NCBI GenBank assembly: GCA_003219695.1
Contig: QHQA01000055.1
Location: 1 to 40,483, forward strand
Direction: 5' to 3'
Length of the DNA: 40,483 nt
Source: Verrucomicrobiota bacterium
Lineage (GTDB): Bacteria; Verrucomicrobiota; Verrucomicrobiia; Chthoniobacterales; UBA10450
Part shown: one piece after another, positions 21,496-29,902 of the stretch
Layout: each line of letters starts with the position of its first letter
Position numbering within the stretch: the stretch's first letter is position 1
Made by a program: the position numbers and the translations under genes
The notes under the pieces: generated by a model
Databases searched by the model: none
Seen by the model: only the letters and a program-made list of their open reading frames with translations
What the model was told of the DNA's origin: nothing

Positions 21496-22917
21496 TCAAA
21501 CATCATAGTACATCGCAAATTCGTAAGGGTGCGGTCTTAAACGCAGCGCGTCGTATTCTTTTTGTTTCATATCAATCCAGTTGGCGATGAAGTCTTCGTT
21601 GAAGACGTCGCCGCGCAACAGGAACGAAGGGTCGGCTTGGAGCGCTTCGATCGCGCCACGCAGCGAATCGGGGACGCTGGCGACCTGCGCGAGTTCTTCC
21701 GGCGGGAGTTCGTAAAGATTTTTGTCGAGCGGATCGCCGGGGTCGATGCGGTTTTGGACGCCGTCGAGGCCGGCGAGCAGCATTGCGGAGAACGCGATGT
21801 ACGGATTAGCGGCGGGATCAGGCGTGCGGAATTCGAGCCGCTTCGCTTTGGGACTGGCAGAATACGTGGGAATACGAATCGCAGCGGAACGATTTCGCGC
21901 CGAATAGGCGAGGTTCACGGGCGCCTCGAATCCCGGCACGAGACGCTTGAAGCTGTTGGTCGTTGGATTGCAAAAGCAGGTGAGCGCCGGTGCGTGTTTT
22001 AAGATTCCGCCGATAAAGAACAGCGCCATTTCACTCAACCCGGCATAGCCATTTCCTGCGAACAATGGTTTGCCATCTTTCCAAAGCGAAATGTGCGTGT
22101 GCATACCGGAACCGTTATCGGCGAAGAGCGGTTTTGGCATGAACGTCACGGTCTTGTTATGCCTGCGCGCGACGTTGCGAATGATGTATTTGTAGTATTG
22201 CATCGAGTCACTCATCTGTTTTAGCGGCGCGAAGCGGATATCGATCTCGGCCTGGCCAGCCGTGGCGACTTCGTGATGTTGTTTGTCCACGGGAATCCCG
22301 GCCTTCTCGATCTCCAGCGCCATTTCGTTGCGGATGTCCTGGAGCGTGTCCATTGGCGGCACGGGGAAGTAACCTTCCTTCGCCCGAATTTTGTAGCTGA
22401 GGTTCGGAAATTCTTCGCGTGCGCTGTTCCAATGTCCCTCCGCGCTGTCGATGTGGTGAAATGAAGAATTGCCGTCGTAACTGAAGCGCACATCATCGAA
22501 AATAAAGAACTCAGCCTCCGGCCCGAAGAATGCGGTATCGGCGATGCCGGTGCTCTTCAAATAAGCTTCGGCTTTCTCGGCGACGCCGCGCGGGTCGCGA
22601 TCGTACGGTTCGCGCGTGATCGGATCGACAATGGTGCAAATCAAACTTAGGGTCGGTTCAGCGTTGAAAATGTCGATCCACGCCGTGGCCGGATCGGGGA
22701 TGACCAGCATGTCGGAAGCGTTGATCACTTTCCAGCCGCGAATACTCGAACCGTCGAACCCGAGTCCATCGGTGAAAATATCGTCGCTGTAATCACTCAG
22801 CGTGGTAGTGAAATGCTGCCACGTGCCGGGCAGATCGGTGAATTTGAAATCCACGAGTTTCACCTCGCGGTCTTTGATCATTTTGCTGACGTCAGATGGA
22901 GTTTTGTCTTTGGCCAT
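21496..22917 (-). CDS. glnA: Glutamine synthetase, type I
   Basis: GlnA makes glutamine from glutamate, ammonia and ATP as a dodecamer. At 473 residues it has the normal GSI length. Visible: [66 protein letters not shown], the ATP-binding [27 protein letters not shown] and [25 protein letters not shown] holds Tyr402, the expected adenylylation site of the GSI-beta group, so GlnE-type control is likely. It follows glnB on the same strand across an inverted repeat, forming the classical glnB-glnA pair. Confidence 0.97.
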   Translation of the reverse strand: MAKDKTPSDVSKMIKDREVKLVDFKFTDLPGTWQHFTTTLSDYSDDIFTDGLGFDGSSIRGWKVINASDMLVIPDPATAWIDIFNAEPTLSLICTIVDPITREPYDRDPRGVAEKAEAYLKSTGIADTAFFGPEAEFFIFDDVRFSYDGNSSFHHIDSAEGHWNSAREEFPNLSYKIRAKEGYFPVPPMDTLQDIRNEMALEIEKAGIPVDKQHHEVATAGQAEIDIRFAPLKQMSDSMQYYKYIIRNVARRHNKTVTFMPKPLFADNGSGMHTHISLWKDGKPLFAGNGYAGLSEMALFFIGGILKHAPALTCFCNPTTNSFKRLVPGFEAPVNLAYSARNRSAAIRIPTYSASPKAKRLEFRTPDPAANPYIAFSAMLLAGLDGVQNRIDPGDPLDKNLYELPPEELAQVASVPDSLRGAIEALQADPSFLLRGDVFNEDFIANWIDMKQKEYDALRLRPHPYEFAMYYDV

Positions 22918-22923
22918 AATTTT

Positions 22924-23037
22924 GGTTGAAGCGTTGAATGGTTGAAGCGTTAAAAAGGTAAACTGTTAAAATGTTGAATGGGGAATCGTCAAATTCATAA
23001 ACCGTTTCAACGTTTTAACGCTTCAACGGTTTAACGA
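22924..23037. repeat. Inverted-arm CGTTGAAG repeat, copy 3, between glnB and glnA
   Basis: Arms 22924-22979 and 23000-23037 carry the short units; GTTGAAGCGTTAAAA (22941-22955) is the exact reverse complement of TTTTAACGCTTCAAC (23013-23027). A transcript running from glnB into glnA would fold here into a hairpin with a large loop, 6 bp before the glnA start codon. It could tune glnA expression or simply be a repeat. Confidence 0.75.
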
Positions 23038-23056
23038 CGAGCGCGTGCGGAGCACG

Positions 23057-23724
<668 letters not shown>

Positions 23725-26148
23725 ATGGCCGCCGAAGCCCAAAAAGAGATCCAGCTTGAAATCGCGCATGTTTTGTTCATTGACACGGTCGGCTACTCGA
23801 AGCTCTCCATTAACGAACAACACGCGGTAGTCGATGAGCTGACCCAGGTTGTTCGGGCAACAAAGGAATTTCAAAAAGCCGAGGCGTCGGAGCATCTGAT
23901 CAAGATCAGTACCGGCGATGGCATGGCGTTGGTTTTTTACACCAGCCCGGAAGCACCGGTACGTTGCGCGATGGAACTGAGTTGCGCGCTCAAGGATCAT
24001 CCGCGCTTGCGGCTGCGCATGGGCATCCATAGCGGACCGATCAGCGGTGTGATCGATGTTACCGGCCGCACCAATCTTGCTGGCGCTGGTCTAAACACGG
24101 CGCAGCGCGTAATGAATTGCGGCGACGCCGGCCACATTCTTGTGTCCAGACATGTAGCTGAGGATTTGGAAGAGTACGACGAATGGCGGCCTCTTTTACA
24201 TGAACTAGGCGAGTGCGAAGTGAAACATGGCGCCCGCATTTCCGTCGCGAATCTGTACACTGAGGAACTTGGAAATCCGGCAATGCCAGAGAAGCTCAAA
24301 GCCGCGCGCGCTGCTGCGGCTGCTGCAGCCGCGGCAAAAAGAAGACGGACCACTTATCGGCGGATTTCCGTGGGCGCGCTCGCCTTGCTCGTCGCCGTCG
24401 CCACGATCGGGTTTCTCTTCTTCCGGTATGCGCCGCAGTTCGCCGCAAGAGCACTAGCCGTTCGCGAGAAAAGCATCGCAGTCCTACCGTTCAACAATCT
24501 CAGCAAGGACGAAGCGAACGCCTTTTTCGCCGAGGGCGTGCAGGATGAAATTCTAAGCGATCTGGCCAAAGTGGCCGATTTGAAAGTGATCAGTCGCACC
24601 TCCGTGATGCTCTACAAAGCCGGAAACCCACGCAATCTGCGCGAGATTGGCCAGCAGCTTGGAGTTGCTCACGTGTTGGAAGGAAACGTTCAGCGTGCCG
24701 GCGGCAAAGTGCGCGTCAATGCGCAGTTGGTCGATACTCGTACCGACAAACACCTTTGGGCACAGACTTATGATCGCGATCTGGCAGACGTGTTCGCAAT
24801 CCAAAGCGAGATCGCACAAAAAATCGCAGACCAGCTTGAAGCGAAAATTTCACCTCGTGAAAAGGCGGCCATTGCGGATCAACCCACCAAAGACATTGCT
24901 GCCTACGATCTTTATGTTCGCGCGACAGATCTCATCGATAAGGCTGCGTACGAGGGAGGAGATGCGCGACGCAAGTATGAGTTGCAAGCGGTGGACTTGC
25001 TCAATCAGGCGGTAGCCCGTGATCCAAGTTTTCTTCTCGCATATTGCGGGTTGGCCCTGGCGCACGATGAGGTTTACTTGGACCGCGTCGATCACACGCC
25101 CAACCGGCTCGCCTTGGCAAAGGCGGCAATCGATGCCGCTTTTCGTCTAAAACCAGACTCGGGCGAGGCGCATCTTGCTTTGGCCGCGCACTTTTACCAC
25201 GGCTACTTCGATTACGACCGGGCCCGTGACGAGCTGGCCATTGCTCTCCGCACCTTGCCCAACAATGCACGAGTTTTTTTATGGAGTGGTCTCATCGATC
25301 GCCGCCAGAACCGTTGGCACGATGCCGTGCGCAACCTCGAGCGTGCACTGGAGCTGGACCCGCGCAACACCATGATCATCGCAGAGGCCAGCCTGACTTA
25401 CATGTTAATGCGGAACTACGGACAGGCCAGAGCGATGACTGATCGCCTCATTGCCTTGGAACCAAACAATGTTCTCTACAGGCTTGATCGCGCTGAGATC
25501 GAGGTATGGGAGCGAGCCGATCTTCAACCCGTGCAGGGTGTTCTGGGAGAAAATTTCACCGATAACCCTGCATTGTTGAGAACCGAGGCATCGTTGTGCT
25601 TTTTAATCGCTTTATATGGGCGCAATCCCGTTGCGGCTGATAACGCATTGGCAGCGATTACCAACAATCCTTTTGAAGTACGAAGTGTTGGGTTTACCCG
25701 CGCTTACGCAGAGGGCTTGGTTGCTCGGATGAAAGGAGACGACGACGGTGCCCGCGCCGCTTTCAGCGCTGCGCGCACGGAACAGGAGAAAGTTGTTCGC
25801 GCACAGCCCGATGAATGGATGGAGGGCGGTCTTTGCTCCCTGGGCCTGATCGATGCCGCGCTCGGCCGAAAACAAGAAGCTCTCAGCGAGGGTCGCCACG
25901 CGGTGGAACTTCTACCGGTAACAAAAAACGCGCTCGACGGCGCTGGGATCCTTTATTTTTATGCTGCGATCTGCGCGCAGGTTGGCGAGCGCGACCTGGC
26001 TATTGAGCAACTTAAACCACTCGCCCAAATCCCGGCTGGCACGTCTTACGGTGACCTCCGCCTCGATCCCTATTGGGACCCGCTGCGTGGCGATCCACGC
26101 TTCGAAAAAATCGTGGAAGAATCCAAGAAGCCGATTGCGCTCAAATAG
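23725..26148 (+). CDS. Class III nucleotidyl cyclase fused to a TolB-like region and TPR repeats
   Basis: An 807-residue membrane protein. Residues 10-175 form a class III adenylate/guanylate cyclase domain: FIDTVGYSKLS with metal-binding Asp20, STGDGMALVF with Asp65, LRMGIHSGPISG, and NLAGAGLNTAQRVMNCGDAGHILVS with the catalytic Asn and Arg. An Ala-rich linker and one membrane helix follow (about 215-235, VGALALLVAVATIGFLFF). Then comes the TolB/FlgO-like segment EKSIAVLPFNNLSKDEANAFFAEGVQDEILSDL...VDTRTDKHLWAQTYDRDL, and from about residue 390 six or more TPR-like pairs. The cyclase would be cytosolic and the TPR part periplasmic, suggesting a receptor that makes cAMP or cGMP. ATG 23725 has GGGGT upstream. 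Confidence 0.9.
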   Translation: MAAEAQKEIQLEIAHVLFIDTVGYSKLSINEQHAVVDELTQVVRATKEFQKAEASEHLIKISTGDGMALVFYTSPEAPVRCAMELSCALKDHPRLRLRMGIHSGPISGVIDVTGRTNLAGAGLNTAQRVMNCGDAGHILVSRHVAEDLEEYDEWRPLLHELGECEVKHGARISVANLYTEELGNPAMPEKLKAARAAAAAAAAAKRRRTTYRRISVGALALLVAVATIGFLFFRYAPQFAARALAVREKSIAVLPFNNLSKDEANAFFAEGVQDEILSDLAKVADLKVISRTSVMLYKAGNPRNLREIGQQLGVAHVLEGNVQRAGGKVRVNAQLVDTRTDKHLWAQTYDRDLADVFAIQSEIAQKIADQLEAKISPREKAAIADQPTKDIAAYDLYVRATDLIDKAAYEGGDARRKYELQAVDLLNQAVARDPSFLLAYCGLALAHDEVYLDRVDHTPNRLALAKAAIDAAFRLKPDSGEAHLALAAHFYHGYFDYDRARDELAIALRTLPNNARVFLWSGLIDRRQNRWHDAVRNLERALELDPRNTMIIAEASLTYMLMRNYGQARAMTDRLIALEPNNVLYRLDRAEIEVWERADLQPVQGVLGENFTDNPALLRTEASLCFLIALYGRNPVAADNALAAITNNPFEVRSVGFTRAYAEGLVARMKGDDDGARAAFSAARTEQEKVVRAQPDEWMEGGLCSLGLIDAALGRKQEALSEGRHAVELLPVTKNALDGAGILYFYAAICAQVGERDLAIEQLKPLAQIPAGTSYGDLRLDPYWDPLRGDPRFEKIVEESKKPIALK

Positions 26149-26158
26149 CGCTGTGGCC

Positions 26159-26205
26159 GCAGGTGTGTCGCCTGCATCAAACATCAAAGCAGCCGACAGG
26201 GCTGC
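26159..26205 (+). terminator. Two small hairpins after the cyclase gene
   Basis: GCAGG-TGTGTCG-CCTGC (26159-26175) and GCAGCC-GACAG-GGCTGC (26189-26205) lie 10 and 40 bp after the stop. They may end the cyclase transcript, although neither is followed by a T-run. No gene is seen between 26149 and 26300. Confidence 0.4.
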
Positions 26206-26300
26206 CTCTACAGTGGGCGCGCCCCGCAGTCGCGCACTATCAGTCTGTTGGCATGCCTCGTAAATTTGCCAAATTTTACGGGCGCTTATACTGGAAACTA

Positions 26301-26966
26301 ATGCGCGGCGACTCTTTCGTTCATCTCCATCTGCATACCGAATATTCGCTGCTGGATGGCTCGATCCGAATGAAAGAGCTGATGAAAAAAGCGGCCGAAT
26401 TCAACATGCCGGCGGTCGCCATCACTGATCATGGCAATTTGTTTGGGGCGATTGAATTTTACCAGGAAGCGCAGCGTGCTGGAGTTAAACCGATCATCGG
26501 CTGCGAAGTTTACGTCGCACCCGGTTCGCATAAGGATCGGCCTGCCTCGCGGCGGGATGCGGCGTATCACTTCACGCTCCTGGCGGAAAACGAGACCGGC
26601 TACCGAAACTTGGTCAAGCTCGTGACGGCAGCGCATCTGGATGGTTTTCATTACGCGCCGAGGATCGATAAGAAGCTGCTGGCGGCTCGATCAGCCGGTT
26701 TGATCGGGCTCAGCGGTTGCCTCGCAAGCGAAATCAACAGCGCGATTCAGGCGAACAATATCGAGAAGGCAAAACAGAGCGCCGCGGAATATCGCGAGAT
26801 CCTTGGCGCGGAAAATTTCTTCCTCGAATTGCACGATCACGGATGGAGGCGCAAAAGAAATGCAACGCTGCCCTGGTGCAGATCGCGCGGGACCTCGGCG
26901 TCGGTTTGGTTGCGGCAAACGACGTGCACTTTCTGCGCCGCAGCGATCACGAGGCGCACGATGTGA
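26301..26966 (+). CDS. dnaE: DNA polymerase III alpha subunit, N-terminal fragment (frameshifted)
   Basis: The first 181 residues from ATG 26301 are the start of DnaE: the PHP domain FVHLHLHTEYSLLDGSIRMKELM, AVAITDHGNLFGAIEFYQEA, KPIIGCEVYVAPGS and GLIGLSGCLASEI, up to FFLELHDHG. After the GGA codon at 26841 the frame turns into non-DnaE residues (WRRKRNATLPWC) and stops at 26966. The continuation of DnaE is in the -1 frame from ATG 26843. The frame also extends upstream to 26073 and an ATG at 26252 exists, but MRGDSFVHLHLH is the usual family start. Either a real one-base deletion or a sequence error; see the next entry. Confidence 0.9.
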   Translation: MRGDSFVHLHLHTEYSLLDGSIRMKELMKKAAEFNMPAVAITDHGNLFGAIEFYQEAQRAGVKPIIGCEVYVAPGSHKDRPASRRDAAYHFTLLAENETGYRNLVKLVTAAHLDGFHYAPRIDKKLLAARSAGLIGLSGCLASEINSAIQANNIEKAKQSAAEYREILGAENFFLELHDHGWRRKRNATLPWCRSRGTSASVWLRQTTCTFCAAAITRRTM

Positions 26967-29848
26967 TGCTTTGCATTGGCACGGGCAAAATGGTGCAGGA
27001 CGAAACCCGCATGCGGTACCTGCCGGAACTGTATTTCAAATCACCGGCGGAAATGCGCGAGGTGTTCCGCGATTTTCCCCAGGCGATTACGAACACGCTC
27101 GAGATCGGCGAACGCTGTTACCTCGATCTTGAATTCGGCCGCTCCAAATATCCGGAGTATCCGGTTCCGGCCGGGAAAACGCGCGAAGGTTATTTGCGCG
27201 AGCTATGTTATGAAGGTTTGCGCGCGCGCTATGGTGAACGCACGACGACGGATCCGGAACTGGCCCATCGACTCGAATACGAGCTGGGCGTTCTGGAAAA
27301 AACTGGGTTCCTCAGTTATCTGCTCATCGTCTGGGACTTCATTCATTTCGCCAAGGAGCGAGGCATTCCGGTCGGCCCCGGGCGCGGCTCGGCGGCAGGC
27401 TCGATCGTGGCTTACGTTCTTGGAATCACCGACATCGACCCGTTGCAATACGGATTGATTTTCGAGCGGTTTTTAAATCCGGACCGCGTTTCGCCGCCGG
27501 ACATCGACGTTGATTTTTGCGAAGCGCGCCGCGGCGAAGTCCTCGAATACGTCCGGCAAAAATATGGTGAACGCCGCGTGGCGCAGATCATCACCTTTGG
27601 CAAACTCAAAGCGAAAAGCGTGGTGCGCGACGTGGGTCGGGTGCTGGGATGGAGCTATCGCGACGCCGATCGCATCGCGAAGATGATCCCGAACGAACTG
27701 AACATCACGCTCGATACAGCCGTGGAGAAAAATCCGGAATTGAAACGAGCAGTTGCCACTGAGCCGGTGACCCGGCAGCTCTTCGAGCATGCGAAAGTTC
27801 TCGAAGGTTTGTCGCGTAACGCAGGTGTGCACGCAGCAGGCGTTGTCATCGCGGATCGGGATTTGTCGGATTACATCCCGCTTTGTCGTGACGTGAAAGG
27901 CAACGACGTCATCAGCCAATACCCGATGGGACCGCTCAACGATCTTGGTCTCCTGAAAATGGATTTTCTTGGACTAAAAACGCTGACGGTGATTGAAGAT
28001 ACGCTCACGCTAATTCGCAAACGCGAGCCAGGCTTTTCGCTGAAAAATATTCCGCTCGATGATGGCACCGCGTTCGCTCTCTATAACCGCGGTGAAACGA
28101 TTGGTCTTTTCCAAATGGAATCGGGCGGGATGACCAGTTTGTCGAAGCAGTTCGACGTAAAAAAGCTCGACGACATCATCGCGTTAATCGCGCTGTATCG
28201 GCCAGGCCCGATGGAGCTCATCCCGGAGTACGTGCGAGCGAAGAAGGGGCTTACCCCAATCAAATATCTGCATCCGCTTCTCGAAGACATCTGCGCCGAC
28301 ACCTACGGCGTGATGATTTACCAAGAGCAGGTGATGGCTGCTGCGAGCAAGCTTGCCGGCTACTCACTGGCACAGGCCGATCTTCTGCGACGCGCAATGG
28401 GCAAGAAGGACAAGGAGAAAATGGCGAAAGAACGCAAAAACTTCATCGAGGGCTGCGCGCGCACGAACAAAATCCCGGAGAGAAAAGCGAACGCCATTTT
28501 CGATTTGCTGGAAAAATTTGCAGGGTATGGATTCAACAAAAGCCACAGCGCGGCGTATGGCGTCATCAGCTATCAAACGGCATATCTCAAAGCGCATTAC
28601 CCGATGGAATTCATGGCCGGGCTGCTCAGCAACGAAATCAATAACACGGATAAAATTTCGGTATTCGTCGGCGAATGCAAACGCATGGGCATTTCCATTC
28701 TGCCGCCGGACATCAACAAGAGCGGCCTGAAATTTACGCCCGAAACTGTAGCCAGCATCGATGACGCCGGCGCCGGGATCGCCGATCCCGGCTACAGCGC
28801 GATCCGCTATGGTCTTGCTGCGATCAAGAACGTTGGCGAAGCGGCGATGGCAATGGCCATTCGCGAGCGCGAGCAGAACGGCGAGTTCAGTTCACTGGAA
28901 GACTTTTGCGGCCGGCTCGATTCGCGCCTCGCCAATCGTAAAATGTTGGAGAGCCTTATCAAAGCCGGCGCCTTCGATTTTACCAGGCGGGACCGCGCAG
29001 AGCTTTTCGTCTCCATCGATGACGCGCTCGCTTCGTCGGCAGCGATGCACCGCGATCGGGTTGCCGGACAGGTCTCACTTTTCGATGAGCAAACGCACGC
29101 CGCCACGGCGAGCCGGCGAAAAGTGATCAGGTCATGGAGCGAGCACGAAAAACTTTCCTACGAGAAAGAGCTTCTCGGTTTTTACGTCAGCGGCCATCCG
29201 CTCGATGCCTATGCCGATGTATTTGCAACGAAAAATTACCGCTCGATCGCTTCGTTAGCTGAGTTCGATGACCGCGCGGCCTTCAAGATCGGGGGCGCGA
29301 TTGTGCAGGTAGAAAAAAAATTTACAAGGCGAGAGGGAAAACCATTCGCAGTAATTTGGGTCGAAGACCTGACAGACATGCTCGAAGTAGTCGTGTGGAA
29401 CGAGGTTTACCTGAAAGTCTCTGATGCGCTCGCGGCGGGACGCGTTGTTGAGATAAAAGGAACACTGGACAAACGCGACGATGCGCTTCGCGCCACGGCA
29501 TTGGAAATCAGATCGTTTACCACCGGCAAAGACAATGCCGCGAATGACAGGCTGGCAGATACGTCGGAGGATTCCGCTGTTCTTCTGCAATTTTCTTCCG
29601 CGACGACAGGCGGTGAACTGCGCCGGGTGCGCGAGCTTCTCGTGAGTTCTCCGGGTCGGCGCCCGGTTCAATTGCTGTTTGAGCGGGGAAACGGCAATCC
29701 GTTGTGCCTGGATGCCGGCGCGGAGCTTCGCGTGAATCTCACACCGGACCTGAAGGAAAAGCTTTCGCCCTGGCTGGTCACATCAAAACCCGCGACAGCG
29801 CGATGGGACATCATCTCACAAGCCCCTCCTGGAAACTCGACTGCTTAA
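26843..29848 (+). CDS. dnaE: DNA polymerase III alpha subunit, main part (frameshifted)
   Basis: From ATG 26843 (MEAQKKCNAALVQIARDLG) about 1001 residues continue DnaE: end of PHP (VAANDVHFLRRSDHEAHDVMLCIGTGK), the palm with GPGRGSAAGSIVAYVLGITDIDP and catalytic PDIDVDFCEARR, QIITFGKLKAKSVVRDVGR, RNAGVHAAGVVIAD, fingers with LYRPGPMELIPEYV and MIYQEQVM, the helix-hairpin-helix region (IREREQNGEFSSLEDFCGRL) and the OB fold (FKIGGAIVQVEKKFTRREGKPFAVIWVEDLTDMLEVVVW). Joined to the N-terminal part the protein would be about 1182 residues, normal for DnaE. The frame is open to 26717, but the residues before 26843 are not DnaE. No ribosome site precedes ATG 26843. Confidence 0.95.
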   Translation: MEAQKKCNAALVQIARDLGVGLVAANDVHFLRRSDHEAHDVMLCIGTGKMVQDETRMRYLPELYFKSPAEMREVFRDFPQAITNTLEIGERCYLDLEFGRSKYPEYPVPAGKTREGYLRELCYEGLRARYGERTTTDPELAHRLEYELGVLEKTGFLSYLLIVWDFIHFAKERGIPVGPGRGSAAGSIVAYVLGITDIDPLQYGLIFERFLNPDRVSPPDIDVDFCEARRGEVLEYVRQKYGERRVAQIITFGKLKAKSVVRDVGRVLGWSYRDADRIAKMIPNELNITLDTAVEKNPELKRAVATEPVTRQLFEHAKVLEGLSRNAGVHAAGVVIADRDLSDYIPLCRDVKGNDVISQYPMGPLNDLGLLKMDFLGLKTLTVIEDTLTLIRKREPGFSLKNIPLDDGTAFALYNRGETIGLFQMESGGMTSLSKQFDVKKLDDIIALIALYRPGPMELIPEYVRAKKGLTPIKYLHPLLEDICADTYGVMIYQEQVMAAASKLAGYSLAQADLLRRAMGKKDKEKMAKERKNFIEGCARTNKIPERKANAIFDLLEKFAGYGFNKSHSAAYGVISYQTAYLKAHYPMEFMAGLLSNEINNTDKISVFVGECKRMGISILPPDINKSGLKFTPETVASIDDAGAGIADPGYSAIRYGLAAIKNVGEAAMAMAIREREQNGEFSSLEDFCGRLDSRLANRKMLESLIKAGAFDFTRRDRAELFVSIDDALASSAAMHRDRVAGQVSLFDEQTHAATASRRKVIRSWSEHEKLSYEKELLGFYVSGHPLDAYADVFATKNYRSIASLAEFDDRAAFKIGGAIVQVEKKFTRREGKPFAVIWVEDLTDMLEVVVWNEVYLKVSDALAAGRVVEIKGTLDKRDDALRATALEIRSFTTGKDNAANDRLADTSEDSAVLLQFSSATTGGELRRVRELLVSSPGRRPVQLLFERGNGNPLCLDAGAELRVNLTPDLKEKLSPWLVTSKPATARWDIISQAPPGNSTA

Positions 29849-29868
29849 AGCAGTCGGGTTTTAGCCCG
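29839..29868. terminator. Double palindrome spanning the dnaE stop codon
   Basis: GACTGCTT-A-AAGCAGTC (29839-29855) is a perfect 17-bp palindrome that includes the dnaE TAA. It runs directly into CGGG-TTTTAG-CCCG (29855-29868). Placed between convergent dnaE and the AsmA-like gene, it is a good candidate for a two-way terminator. Confidence 0.6.
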
Positions 29869-29902
29869 CCATCGCGATCCTGGGTGTTGAAGCTTCAAGC
29901 TA

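Noticed and set aside
26823..26850. Programmed -1 frameshift in dnaE
   Set aside because: A -1 slip at GGA-ATG would restore the protein exactly, but there is no slippery heptamer, so a deletion or base-call error is preferred.
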